DNA from: Undaria pinnatifida | Lineage: Eukaryota; Sar; Phaeophyceae; Laminariales; Alariaceae | NCBI GenBank assembly: GCA_012845835.1 | Contig: JABAKD010000026.1 | Span: 4,169,699-4,233,698, forward strand | DNA: 64,000 nt | Reading direction: 5' to 3' | Part shown: one piece after another, positions 35,501-41,877 of the stretch | Position numbering within the stretch: the first letter of the stretch is position 1 | Layout: the number at the start of each line of letters is the position of its first letter | Position numbers and translations under genes: made by a program | The notes under the pieces: generated by a model | Told to the model about the DNA's origin: nothing | Database searches by the model: none | The model's input: only the letters and a program-made list of their open reading frames with translations

Positions 35501-36898
35501 GATGTTAACGTTCAGATTTTTTTTTCTCGTCTTCTGCACACTTTTGGATGCCCTGTTACTCATTGGTGCCTCCTTCCCTGTGATACTTGCGTTGTGCTCT
35601 GTTCTCTGTAATCTGTGCTCTTGTGATCTGCTCTGTGCTCGATCTCAGTGGTGGCGTTCGTTAGATCGGGCCTTCGGGCTGGCACCCCCCCAGTTGAGGT
35701 CTGCGAGAATCTACTCGACGCGTGTCTCTCTCCTGACCCCCGAGGCACGCGATACGCTGGCTGCGACAACATGACCGTGGTTGTGGTTTTGCTGGAGGGA
35801 TGGGAAGCCGCGCTTGCTACGAAAGCGTATACACCGGGGTTGACGTTTTGTGGGGGCAGGCTCGGGGGCGTAGCGGAAGCCGCGGCGGCGTTGTCCGCAA
35901 CGCTTCCCAAGATGCCAAAGAAGTTGAGCAACATGCGCCCTCCGATACCAACGGAGTTTCGATCGACAACTGCAACAGCGACGACAGCACCAGAGACAGC
36001 AACAGCAACGACGGCAGTAACACCAGCGACAGCAACAGCAGCAACAACAGCGACAGCGGCAGCAGCAGGAGCGTCGACATCAGCCGCCACGAATAGACCC
36101 AGTGGTGAAGCTGACGCGGCCTTGCCAGCTGGCGGTGATACTGCTACTGTAGATGCTAGCGACAGCAGCAGTACCGGTGTCAGTGCTGGTTCCGCCGCAA
36201 GCGTCGTTGCCGGAGAGAAAGACGTAGATGCAATGAGCTGGCCTCAGCGCCGAATAGCCGCGGGAAAACTAGCACCGCCCCGCACGGCGCACGGGATCGA
36301 GTTCGCCCTCGCGTCGTTCACGCCCCCGGTGTTACCCATCGGGTACGCTAATCATGGTTCGAGGGCTAGCACCGGCAGAATTATGCACAGCACGGGCACG
36401 GCGGGTGCCCCCGGTGTCCCGCCTCTGGGCGGCACGAGACCGCGGAGCTCGTCGCAAATTCCTTCACCCTCGAACAGTGCTCGACGGCGCAATCCGCACA
36501 TGCGATCGGCCACCGCGCCGATGCTTCCGTCCCCTCTGCTGCACAATCGCCGCCCCCCGCCGTCAGAAGAAAGGCTAGCGGCTGCGGCGGCGATTGCTGT
36601 GTTGGGTGAGGTGGGAGCGGCGGGGGCCGTAGCCGCGGCTGCAGCAGCAGCCGCAGCAGAAGATAACGCGAATTCGGCGTACGCACGGCCCTCTAGCAAC
36701 GGTAGGCCTGGGAGGGCGCAGTTAGATCTGCTGGCCGAGGTGTCTGCGGCGACGGGTGGGGAGGGGATGGGGAGACAAACAGCGCCTTCAGAAGATGCGG
36801 GCTTGGTTTTTGTGCCCGCTCCCGACGAGATGACTCCTGCTGAGGTCACTGTCACGGCGAAGGCGTCACCCCCGCGCGCCCAGCAGCACTCCGAGTAG
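7617..36898 (+). CDS. PP2C-family (PPM) Ser/Thr protein phosphatase; 7 exons, 781 aa
   Basis: Exons: 7617-7706, 26139-26607, 28264-28463, 31565-31678, 33304-33446, 33900-33979, 35649-36898. All introns are GT-AG, all phases agree, and the total is 2346 nt. The enzyme removes phosphate from Ser/Thr using two Mn/Mg ions. Visible motifs in order: MGGYSS start (a Gly2 N-myristoylation signal), [10 protein letters not shown] (E37, D38), FDGHGG (D170), AHAGDSR (261), SRAIGD (315), [10 protein letters not shown] (D355) and [10 protein letters not shown] (D405), so every metal-ligand position is present. A ~100-residue Gly/Ala/Ser-rich insert sits between the first two motifs. A 365-residue Ala/Thr-rich low-complexity tail follows the catalytic core. 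Intron 1 is 18,432 bp. The product is predicted to be active and membrane-tethered; its substrate is unknown. Confidence 0.9.
8314..8384 (-). repeat. Dispersed repeat, AGCTTGCAAAGATGAG family, copy 1
   Basis: Reverse-strand copy of the conserved core best seen at 18849-18926. It keeps the CGCGCGATCG..AGTATCACACACAGCT and TTCGACGAAATCTTC blocks. Confidence 0.7.
9769..9802. repeat. Perfect 14-bp inverted repeat with a 6-nt loop
   Basis: TCGGTTTAAGAGAG (9769-9782), loop GAACTT, then its exact reverse complement (9789-9802). A further GTCGGTTTAAG follows at 9806. Short CTTAAACCG-like pieces recur near 16070 and 16185, so this may be the tip of a degraded MITE. Confidence 0.7.
10965..11170 (+). 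repeat. Dispersed repeat also present, inverted, at 46845-47060
   Basis: Shares blocks such as GCGACTTTGAGC, GAGCTCGGCCG and GCAGCCxxAAGCGCGAGAA with the reverse complement of 46845-47060, in the same order. No coding role seen. Confidence 0.6.
11205..11420 (+). repeat. Dispersed repeat also present at 53840-54060
   Basis: Both places share a GGAGxxxCACG..CTCGGAAT stretch, then GTGGGATTTCTxTAxGAATCG and AAAATG..GACGTTT, in the same order. Diverged copies of an unidentified element. Confidence 0.55.
11924..11990 (-). repeat. tRNA-like, possibly SINE-derived, sequence
   Basis: The reverse strand has a GAGTTCGAGTCCCGC box resembling a tRNA B box, with an A-box-like GGTGGCGTA upstream. The acceptor arms do not pair and the T-stem has a mismatch, so this is a tRNA-related relic rather than a tRNA gene. 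Confidence 0.35.
12519..13167 (-). pseudogene. PIF1/Helitron-type helicase C-terminal fragment, frameshifted
   Basis: Reverse-strand frame 13167-12700 reads [14 protein letters not shown], then [14 protein letters not shown] and [12 protein letters not shown], and ends in AITMHKSQ. These are typical C-terminal helicase motifs of PIF1 and of Helitron Rep/helicase proteins. The continuation ([16 protein letters not shown]) lies in another frame, 12749-12519. The break is a tandem duplication of 7 bp: TGATTTG occurs twice at 12783-12796, right after the HKSQ motif. The N-terminal helicase motifs (Walker A) and any Rep domain are absent. A dead fragment of a DNA transposon inside PP2C intron 1. 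Confidence 0.88.
14803..14984. repeat. 91-bp tandem duplication
   Basis: Two near-identical copies, 14803-14893 and 14894-14984, each starting GGGTCATTTATGCAGT and ending GGTCTTAAAAGT; only a few bases differ. Confidence 0.9.
16303..16494. mobile_element. Candidate MITE with AGTGGNCCC termini
   Basis: The left end reads ATAGTGGACCCTCTATAG then TGCCGGT. The right end, reversed, reads AGTAGTGGCCCCTTTATA. ACCGGCACT recurs inside. Related fragments occur near 28505-28680, 46120-46325 and 42243. Exact ends and target duplication are not settled. Confidence 0.45.
16918..17316 (+). repeat. Dispersed repeat family A, copy 1
   Basis: About 380 bp aligned with 50335-50760 (+) and 25341-25704 (-). All three end in an A-rich stretch after TCAATTGG, as expected for a retroposed sequence. 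Frames around [14 protein letters not shown] are open in copies 1 and 3. Indels shift the frame between copies. No known protein was recognised. Confidence 0.75.
17625..17710 (+). repeat. Dispersed [15 protein letters not shown] repeat, short copy
   Basis: Shares about 75 bp with 18696-18770 and 22835-22910. The shared block reads [18 protein letters not shown] then a stop in all three, with several silent or single-residue differences. Confidence 0.6.
18440..18935 (+). repeat. C-rich composite block, copy 1
   Basis: Order: CCCACCCCC tracts, CTCGAACGCTCC, a TTTATAGTTTCC block, a poly-C run, TTGATCAAACCCAGGCCCCC, then a 235-bp segment (18696-18930) about 95% identical to 22835-23065. The same order recurs at 22440-23065, so a unit of 500 bp or more has been duplicated about 4 kb apart within the intron. 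Confidence 0.85.
19980..20147. mobile_element. Small MITE (168 bp) with ~37-bp terminal inverted repeats
   Basis: The left arm (19980-20016) and right arm (20111-20147) are inverted complements with about four mismatches. Both contain GCCCGCAGTTTTCTGATT. The interior has no coding capacity. No clear target duplication was seen. A related single terminus lies at 36906-36934, just after the PP2C stop codon. Confidence 0.8.
20255..20997 (-). mobile_element. Harbinger-like MITE, copy 1 (743 bp)
   Basis: Ends resemble GGCCATTTCTTACAC in inverted orientation (imperfect TIRs of ~45 bp). It is flanked by TTA at 20252-20254 and 20998-21000; a TWA target duplication and GGCC-like tips are typical of PIF/Harbinger. 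Subterminal regions hold many CAGTCGAAAA/TTTTCGACTG words. Orientation is given relative to copy 2 at 62985-63771, which is its reverse complement. A frame of ~220 codons crosses the element on the minus strand, but it shows no transposase motif. Confidence 0.88.
21145..21345 (-). repeat. Poly-C-ended repeat, copy g
   Basis: Reverse-strand copy matching 56655-56860, with the shared block GGTGTTCGGCGAGTCGCATG. Read on the minus strand it ends GAGTACACCCCCC. Confidence 0.7.
21577..21705 (-). repeat. Poly-C-ended repeat, copy f
   Basis: On the minus strand it reads GTTGGAGGTG..CTATTAGGAGTAGGAACG..CGAAAGGGATGCG..AAATGAGTACG followed by a C run. This matches the ends at 54185-54310 and 56190-56331. 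Confidence 0.8.
21742..22445 (+). repeat. ~300-bp tandem repeat separated by poly-C runs
   Basis: AACGCCCCCTCTT..CGACCACCTACACGATCGCC starts near 21764 and 22079, with a diverged third copy near 22368. Runs of 12-22 C occur at about 21742-21759, 21899-21913, 22032-22053, 22215-22231 and 22347-22362. Run lengths may be unreliable. Confidence 0.85.
22446..23065 (+). repeat. C-rich composite block, copy 2
   Basis: Second copy of the 18440-18935 block, with the same order of poly-C, TTTATAGTTTCC and TTGATCAAA..CCAGGCCCCC, then the conserved 230-bp segment at 22835-23065. Confidence 0.85.
23458..23503. repeat. 12-bp tandem repeat
   Basis: Four copies of ATTAATCGAGCT with small changes. Confidence 0.8.
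25341..25704 (-). repeat. Dispersed repeat family A, copy 3
   Basis: Reverse-oriented copy of 16918-17316. On the minus strand one frame stays open across the body (..[24 protein letters not shown]..) and then the A-rich tail follows. This is the copy with the least disturbed frame. Confidence 0.75.
26139..26607 (+). CDS. PP2C exon 2 (codons 31-187)
   Basis: Starts after ATGATCAG with GGG TGG CGG ([10 protein letters not shown], metal ligands E37/D38) and ends at GGCAG|GTAGGT in phase 1. It carries FDGHGG (D170). The ~100 residues between are Gly/Ala/Ser-rich and probably a disordered surface loop. Confidence 0.92.
26608..28263 (+). other. PP2C intron 2
   Basis: 1,656 bp, GT-AG. Holds a G homopolymer near 27535-27557 and nothing else recognisable. 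Confidence 0.8.
28264..28463 (+). CDS. PP2C exon 3 (to codon 253)
   Basis: Acceptor CCTATCAG, donor ACAG|GTAAGC. Encodes the helix before the [10 protein letters not shown] strand of the PP2C core. The GWGGSS stretch is low-complexity. Phase 1 in, phase 0 out. Confidence 0.9.
30060..30216. repeat. 81-bp tandem duplication, essentially identical copies
   Basis: CCGGTATAAAACTC starts at 30060 and again at 30141. At least 76 bp are identical. 81 bp equals 27 codons, so frames stay open through both copies. Confidence 0.9.
30226..30280. repeat. Two adjacent hairpins
   Basis: GGCGATATT (30226-30234) pairs with AATATCGCC (30242-30250). GCCTTGAGGTG (30254-30264) pairs, with one bulge, with CACCTCCAAGGC (30269-30280). 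Confidence 0.65.
30742..30863. repeat. 9-bp tandem repeat followed by interstitial telomeric repeats
   Basis: About eight copies of GGCTTTGAA run directly into about eight GGGTTA units (one GGGTAA variant), the telomere repeat of many eukaryotes. Confidence 0.9.
31016..31143. repeat. 21-bp minisatellite, six copies
   Basis: Unit close to GTAACAAGCACACGAAGCGTT; encodes a 7-residue repeat in frame but lies in an intron. Confidence 0.9.
31565..31678 (+). CDS. PP2C exon 4 (codons 254-291)
   Basis: Acceptor TTGCCGCACAG, donor ATTGTG|GTGAGC, phase 0 both sides. Encodes [10 protein letters not shown] and LTRDHKP, the standard central PP2C motifs. Confidence 0.93.
31679..33303 (+). other. PP2C intron 4
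   Basis: 1,625 bp with a CAG-triplet microsatellite (about 32555-32600), a tRNA-like palindrome (32931-33030) and a CTACCCTTGT tandem repeat (about 33205-33248). Confidence 0.75.
32931..33030 (+). repeat. tRNA-derived SINE-like head in a palindrome
   Basis: GTGACTGAGTGGTCTAGTGG contains an A box (TGGTCTAGTGG). About 50 bp later GATTGAATCCC resembles a B box. Just upstream the inverted form (AGCACTGCCCACTGAGCTAC) makes a head-to-head arrangement. Related pieces: 9237-9262 and 61255-61350. Confidence 0.5.
33304..33446 (+). CDS. PP2C exon 5 (to codon 338, phase 2 out)
   Basis: Acceptor TATGATACAG, donor TGCAG|GTAACG. Encodes [21 protein letters not shown] (G314, D315) and IISAEPDV, all canonical. 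Confidence 0.93.
33668..33768. repeat. 13-bp minisatellite
   Basis: About seven copies of CTTGCTGCATTCG in PP2C intron 5 (33447-33899). Confidence 0.88.
33900..33979 (+). CDS. PP2C exon 6 (codons 339-366)
   Basis: Acceptor TTGTGACAG, donor ACAAG|GTACGA, phase 2 in, phase 1 out. Encodes [19 protein letters not shown] with metal ligand D355. Confidence 0.92.
33980..35648 (+). other. PP2C intron 6
   Basis: 1,669 bp. Carries a degenerate ~65-bp minisatellite (about 34090-34440; CGGCACGAA..GGCCCGCTTT..GACCCCGATCGAC) and two upstream diverged copies of the exon 7 acceptor region (near 35252 and 35474). Confidence 0.8.
35193..35660 (+). repeat. Triplicated region including the exon 7 splice acceptor
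   Basis: Three diverged units each start near CTTTTGGATGCCC (or a variant), run through TCTGTG-rich sequence and end GATCTCRG..GTGGCGT. The ends are 35244-35290, 35468-35515 and 35641-35660. Only the first and last keep the acceptor AG; the last is used for the exon 7 model. Confidence 0.8.
35649..36898 (+). CDS. PP2C exon 7 and stop (codons 366-781)
   Basis: Acceptor GATCTCAG, phase 1 in. VVAFVRSGL and [10 protein letters not shown] (D405) finish the catalytic core by about residue 415. The rest is an Ala/Thr/Ser-rich tail with ACAGCA/GCAGCA-type repeats and an Ala run near residues 690-700, plus Pro- and Arg-rich patches. The tail is probably disordered. Stop TAG at 36896-36898. The long reverse-strand frames here are shadows. 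Confidence 0.93.
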
Positions 36899-37408
36899 CA
36901 GGGGGTTTCGTGCCCGCCGTGTCCTGATTGGTCAGCTTTTTTCAAGGACTTTTTTGATTGGTGCAGGAAAATCCCTATATGCCACGTGTGACACCGTCCA
37001 AGGGGTGGCATAGCTTTCAAAAATCCGGGCGCGGAACCCTTTCTCTTCGATTATGATAGTTGCTTTAGTGCTGTGTTTGGGTAAAAGGCGCGGTTTTACG
37101 TCTTTACGTCTTTTTGATTTTGGCTGTTTCATAGGGCAGTGCTCGAATTGTGTTTTTTGTGTATGTGTGTATACGTAGGTGTGTTTCGGTTTATTTTTCG
37201 GTGGGCTTTTTGAGGCGCTTATGGCCAACCCCAAGGTTGAACAGGACATTTGGTGGTGAGAAAGCGAGGGAGTTGGAGAAAAGGACTGCTGTTCTCGTAG
37301 TGTAAGAGGCCCCCTTGTGATTTTACAACCCTTGTGCCTCGCCGTTGGTTGAATCAAACGGGTGTGGGCCTACTGCTGTGGACACTCGAAAGAGCGTATG
37401 GTTTTCAG

Positions 37409-37498
37409 GGTACCTGTAACGTCTATTCGTCACTTTTGAGGGTATCTTTAACGTGTATTCGTCACTTTTGAGGGTATCTTTAACGTGTATTCGTCACC
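37409..37498. repeat. 32-bp tandem repeat, three copies
   Basis: TAACGTCTATTCGTCACTTT-type units at 37417, 37449 and 37481. Confidence 0.88.
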
Positions 37499-37541
37499 CC
37501 CCCCCCCCCGGGAGAAGATACCTTTTTACGGGATTTGTTTG

Positions 37542-37815
37542 TGGTGAAAGTTGTCGACCTGACCTGAATAGCGGTCGCTGAGGGCACATTAGCGCAGGCA
37601 CGGCACCTGGAGAGGATACTTTTTGCGGGATTGTTTTACGGTGAAAAGTTTTCGACCTAACCTGACAGGCGTTCGTTGTGGGCACCTTGGCGCGGGCACG
37701 GCACCTGCCTATCGAGTGTTAGGTTTTATGGTTAAAAGTTTTCGACCTAACCTGACAGGCGTTCGTTGTGGGCACCTTGGCGCAGGCACGGCACCTGCCT
37801 ATCGAGTGTTAGAAG
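37542..37815. repeat. ~95-bp tandem repeat, three copies
   Basis: The last two copies (starting near 37637 and 37730) are nearly identical (TTTTCGACCTAACCTGACAG..). The first is diverged. Confidence 0.88.
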
Positions 37816-38689
37816 CGGCTGATTAGTACCTGCTAGTCTGGGCCTAATACAAGCCACTTTTGAACGTGCTCGAATTGTACCAAAGTGGGTTACATGTGGA
37901 CCCAGACTGCTGTGATTTCATTGCTGCTGCATGCAGTGAGTGAGTGAGTGAGTGTTTGCCGCAGGCGTTTTTTTTTTTTTTTTTTATGCTGTGAGGCCAC
38001 GAAACGAGACCCCGCATAAGCTGGACATAAGCTGGACATAGAGTGGGTCGGCCCAACGCAACGTCAACAAACGAAACTTTTGCAAAGGTCAGACTTTAGG
38101 TATTTTTCGTAGGAAAGGACCGACTGGCATTTTTTTTATCCAGGGTCCTTCTTTTTTCCTCTTGTTGTTTTTTTGTGCGAGCGAAATTTTGAACATAATG
38201 AAACAAGTTGTGTTATCCTTTAGCGTCGGCGTGTGTGCAGGGGGGTTAGGGGAGCGGGGGTGGGGATGGGGGGGTCAATCTCGGACAGTCGTGATAGATG
38301 CTAGGGGGGGGCGTCCATATATATACATACATACACAACACATGCATGTTACACCTGGTATTTATTGGCGTTGAAGACAAAAGGGCATTTGTTTAGAACA
38401 TGCCTTTTTTGTGCGTTTTTTTTTGTGGTCGCGCATGACCTCTGCTGCTCAGTCACAGATGCACGCACCATCAATGGCATGCGTGACATGCGCTGAGCGG
38501 ATAGCAGTAGAGGTACAAGGCGCAGCACTTGTAGAGGTACGAGGCATATCAGCTGCTGTGGCAGAGATACAAGGTTCAGCAGGTAGATGCTGTTGCAGTA
38601 TTGACGATGGCTGATGCTCTCATCAGTGTACTTCTCCTCAGAACGTCCCACAGTAGATGAGAGGCTTTCGTTCATAGGAGAGAAAATGA

Positions 38690-38950
38690 TCTAGATCACC
38701 TAGACCATATAGACCCTAGATCTGCCTTTATGATGTGTTGTCCGGGATCTGTGTATTAATGGGATAGATTCGACCCAGGGAAGAATATGTTCTATTAATA
38801 ATATTGATACTAGTATAATATTAATAGGTCATATCATCCGGCAACATGATCTATTAATAGGCCATGCAGATGAAATAGACGGGGGATCCGTCTGTTCTGA
38901 AAGACATAGATCATCTATAGATCAGCTATAGATCAATCTGTTTTTTCCGG
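38690..38950 (-). repeat. GATC-rich repeat, inverted partner of 41480-41740
   Basis: The reverse complement shares CTGCATGGCxTA..TAGATCATGTTG and many AGATC words with 41480-41740. Confidence 0.5.
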
Positions 38951-41820
38951 ATGTGTGGAAGCTTTCAATTTATTTTGACATCCGCCCGGCCCGAGTGTGT
39001 AAAAAGGAGCATTAGATTTTTGTCGAAAGATGGCTTGCCGCTGAGTTAGCTTGTATAGCTAATCTTGACGTTAGCTTCGTGTCGAGACATATTCCCTCAA
39101 AGTTAGCTGTACAGCTACTCTTGAGACATGAAAATCGCGTGGATCACTCCTTTATATGATTTTCCACGCGACAAGCCTTGGAAAAAAAAAACGCAGATTA
39201 CATACATATATTCATGTGCCAACGACCCCACCGCCAGCAACTGACCAATGGTCACCCTGATACATTATCCAAGCGTCACCCTGATACATTCTCCACGTGG
39301 TGCCACGCAAGCCGCAGCTGACGTGTGATTGGATGGCAAGCAGCCCCAGCAGGATTGCATCTCGCCATAGTCCCGTCCCTACTTCGGCGCCCCCAAAATC
39401 GCGAGTATTGGCTGCTGTTTGCACGTTAGGTTGATCCTCACTCGTGGAGGTTTTGGCAGAAAAACATACCAAGACCTGGTACTTTGTACCATTATGTCTG
39501 TACCATTATGTCTAAAACCTGACTTTACGAAGCGTAAAAACGAAAAATATAGGCTGCGATGAACAATAAAACGTACAATACAAGTGAAATGGTAACTCGC
39601 ACGAGTACAATCGATCGTTTCCCAATCCCGTCCAGGGTTTGCATCTGCCCAAGAATGAACCCGATCCAGATAAAGTTTGTCACGAGGCACGAGACGGCAG
39701 TTCGTAATTCTCACCCCTCGGACCTTCCGCACTGAAACTAGTGTACAAGGCATTAAAGAATGTAATGTCCAGACCGCGTCCGTCGCCCGTCACAAGCCTA
39801 AATATACTATTAGCAAATCTCACTCTAAAAAATAGTATGTTTAGTCTAGACCGCCGTCCGTCACCCGTCACAGGCCTAAACTGCCATCTCCTGGCATTTT
39901 TTTACCAAGAGTCGCCCACTGAAACAGCTATAACACCAAGTATATACGACATAAGATAATACCTCGTACCAGTATAAACCCGGTATACAAGAAACACAAC
40001 AAAAATCATATCTGGTCGTATGGTATGGAGAAAATGGGCAACAAAAAAAAAAACATTGCTAGGCGCGTTTTCGGCCGACAGATACAGACTGCACCGGTCA
40101 CATAACAGCAACGGTTAGTTGTAATTGTACCTGCCAGGTGCTACAGTATCCAAAGTATACCATCAAAAAAGCAGCTCGAGCAGACAAGACCGCTTTACTG
40201 TGAAGACCAATTACTACTAAAAAATATAGCCTAGTGCGGTGGGCTACGTACTCAGCTGTAGGCTCTTTGACTGCTACTGTATGTGCTAGTGTACTAGACT
40301 GCTACTGGAGGCTTTGGAGTAGTACAACTGCAAAGCTCTTAAAGTACAGTAGTAGCGTAGTGCCAACTGCACGCTACACTAATAGGGTAGCAATAAAATA
40401 TGTGCCTGCTAAGCTGTTGCTCTGCTGCTCCCGCTCTGCGGCTCCTGCTTCGCTGCACCTGCTATGCTGCTCCTGCTCTTGGTCATGTAACCCTCTTGAG
40501 CGTGTCCACTGCGAAACATACCACGTATAAAACACAGGACAAGCGGAATTGTACGAATTACCTGGTATTATTTTAATGAGAATCGAACAAACTGGTATTT
40601 CTACGTTGTACGATTACGTGACCATCAATCAGTACACCAATACAAGTAGGTGGTGCGCTCGTGCATACGAGTGCGTACGAATTAAACATGAAACAGTACA
40701 ACAGTCTTCCGGCTGTTCCGTATCCGCGACTTTGGAGCCCCGGCGTCGAGCGTCGCTGCGAGCTTACCATGCCGACGACAAATATAACTTTTAAGAAAGG
40801 GTGCACAGTCTACATCCCTCCACGCAGTCTGTGAGTTATGGAATGCGAAAAGCAACTCTTAGGAAACCGTGCGCGGTCTTCATGTTCCTCCGTGAACAGT
40901 CTATGACCTAGAACGCGAAAAGGCTTATCATAGCAGGCGAACAAAACATGTAGCACCGCCGTCGTGGGTACCATGCACTGTGAACTCCCCAGCGTCTAGC
41001 TACCAGCTTCTACAAGGTTAATTCGAATACTATATGTCTGTGTGTCCCCCTTGTTGCCAGACCACTTCCCACCGCGCCTTCACTCTCGAACTTTTTTTGT
41101 TCGATTTTGAGGTAATTTCAAACGAATGAATCACGACCGCAACAGAAGACACAGCCCTGAGAAGTACTGCATACGCATACGCCCAACGGTACAGCACCGT
41201 TGTGTTTTCTGCGTGCCGCAGCCGAATCTCATCGACACGACACGACACCCGGCACAATTGGGTGTGGAGGTGTGGTGTGGTGATCTTAAGCTTTATCACA
41301 TGGCATCAACTACTACCCGACACTACTCTACACCGAACTACACCACGTACACGAAGCATCACCGTCGGCAGCAGAGGTTTGTGACTTTTGGGGCATACCG
41401 ACATATATATGCACGGGTTTTGCTACAGTTGCGCATTCTTGGCATGTTACAACTTGAAACGAAATATGCACACGTCGGATAGCTCAGATCTCTACCTATT
41501 TATGATCTGCGTATTCAGGGCAGACAGATCCATGGTCTATGTGATCTGCATGGCTTATAGATCATGTTGTCGGGTGAGAACCGATCTGAATGATCTGAAT
41601 GATCTACTGTAGGACACGTTTCCTGGGTTAGATTAGTGCCACAAAGATCCTGCACAAGATACCATACTACGATGACAGATAGACGATATAAACGATATAG
41701 ATTATAGAGATTATAGAAATGATGTAGATCGTGAGTCCGATGAGCGGCAATGTGTAACAGAGGACATGGAATCATCGCCAACGACGACGCACATCTAGCA
41801 TCACGCTGTGTTTCTCTACA

Positions 41821-41877
41821 TTATTGATTTGGGTCCATCTGCCGAGTGAGCTGCGCAGCGATGCTGGCGTCGGGCTC
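41821..41877 (-). CDS. Helical-repeat gene, last exon (candidate)
   Basis: Acceptor ACTTACCAG, then 18 codons (EPDASIAAQLTRQMDPNQ) and TAA. Phase 0 matches the previous donor, and the text continues the AALD end of the fifth repeat plausibly. It is short, so chance is possible; translation could instead read through the 43978 donor to a stop near 43852. Confidence 0.45.
   Translation of the reverse strand, partial: EPDASIAAQLTRQMDPNQ

Larger units (their letters stand above)
36899..41820. other. Space between convergent genes; repeats only
   Basis: Holds the MITE-like end at 36906-36934, CTGATTGG boxes near 36925 and 36954, tandem repeats (37409-37498, 37542-37815), a T run near 37970, GATC-rich inverted repeats (38690-38950 and 41480-41740) and small duplications near 39240, 39770 and 40800. 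No exon was supported. Confidence 0.6.

Noticed and set aside
36352-37020. 222-codon minus-strand frame
   Set aside because: Shadow of the GC-rich PP2C exon 7; no splice or domain support.
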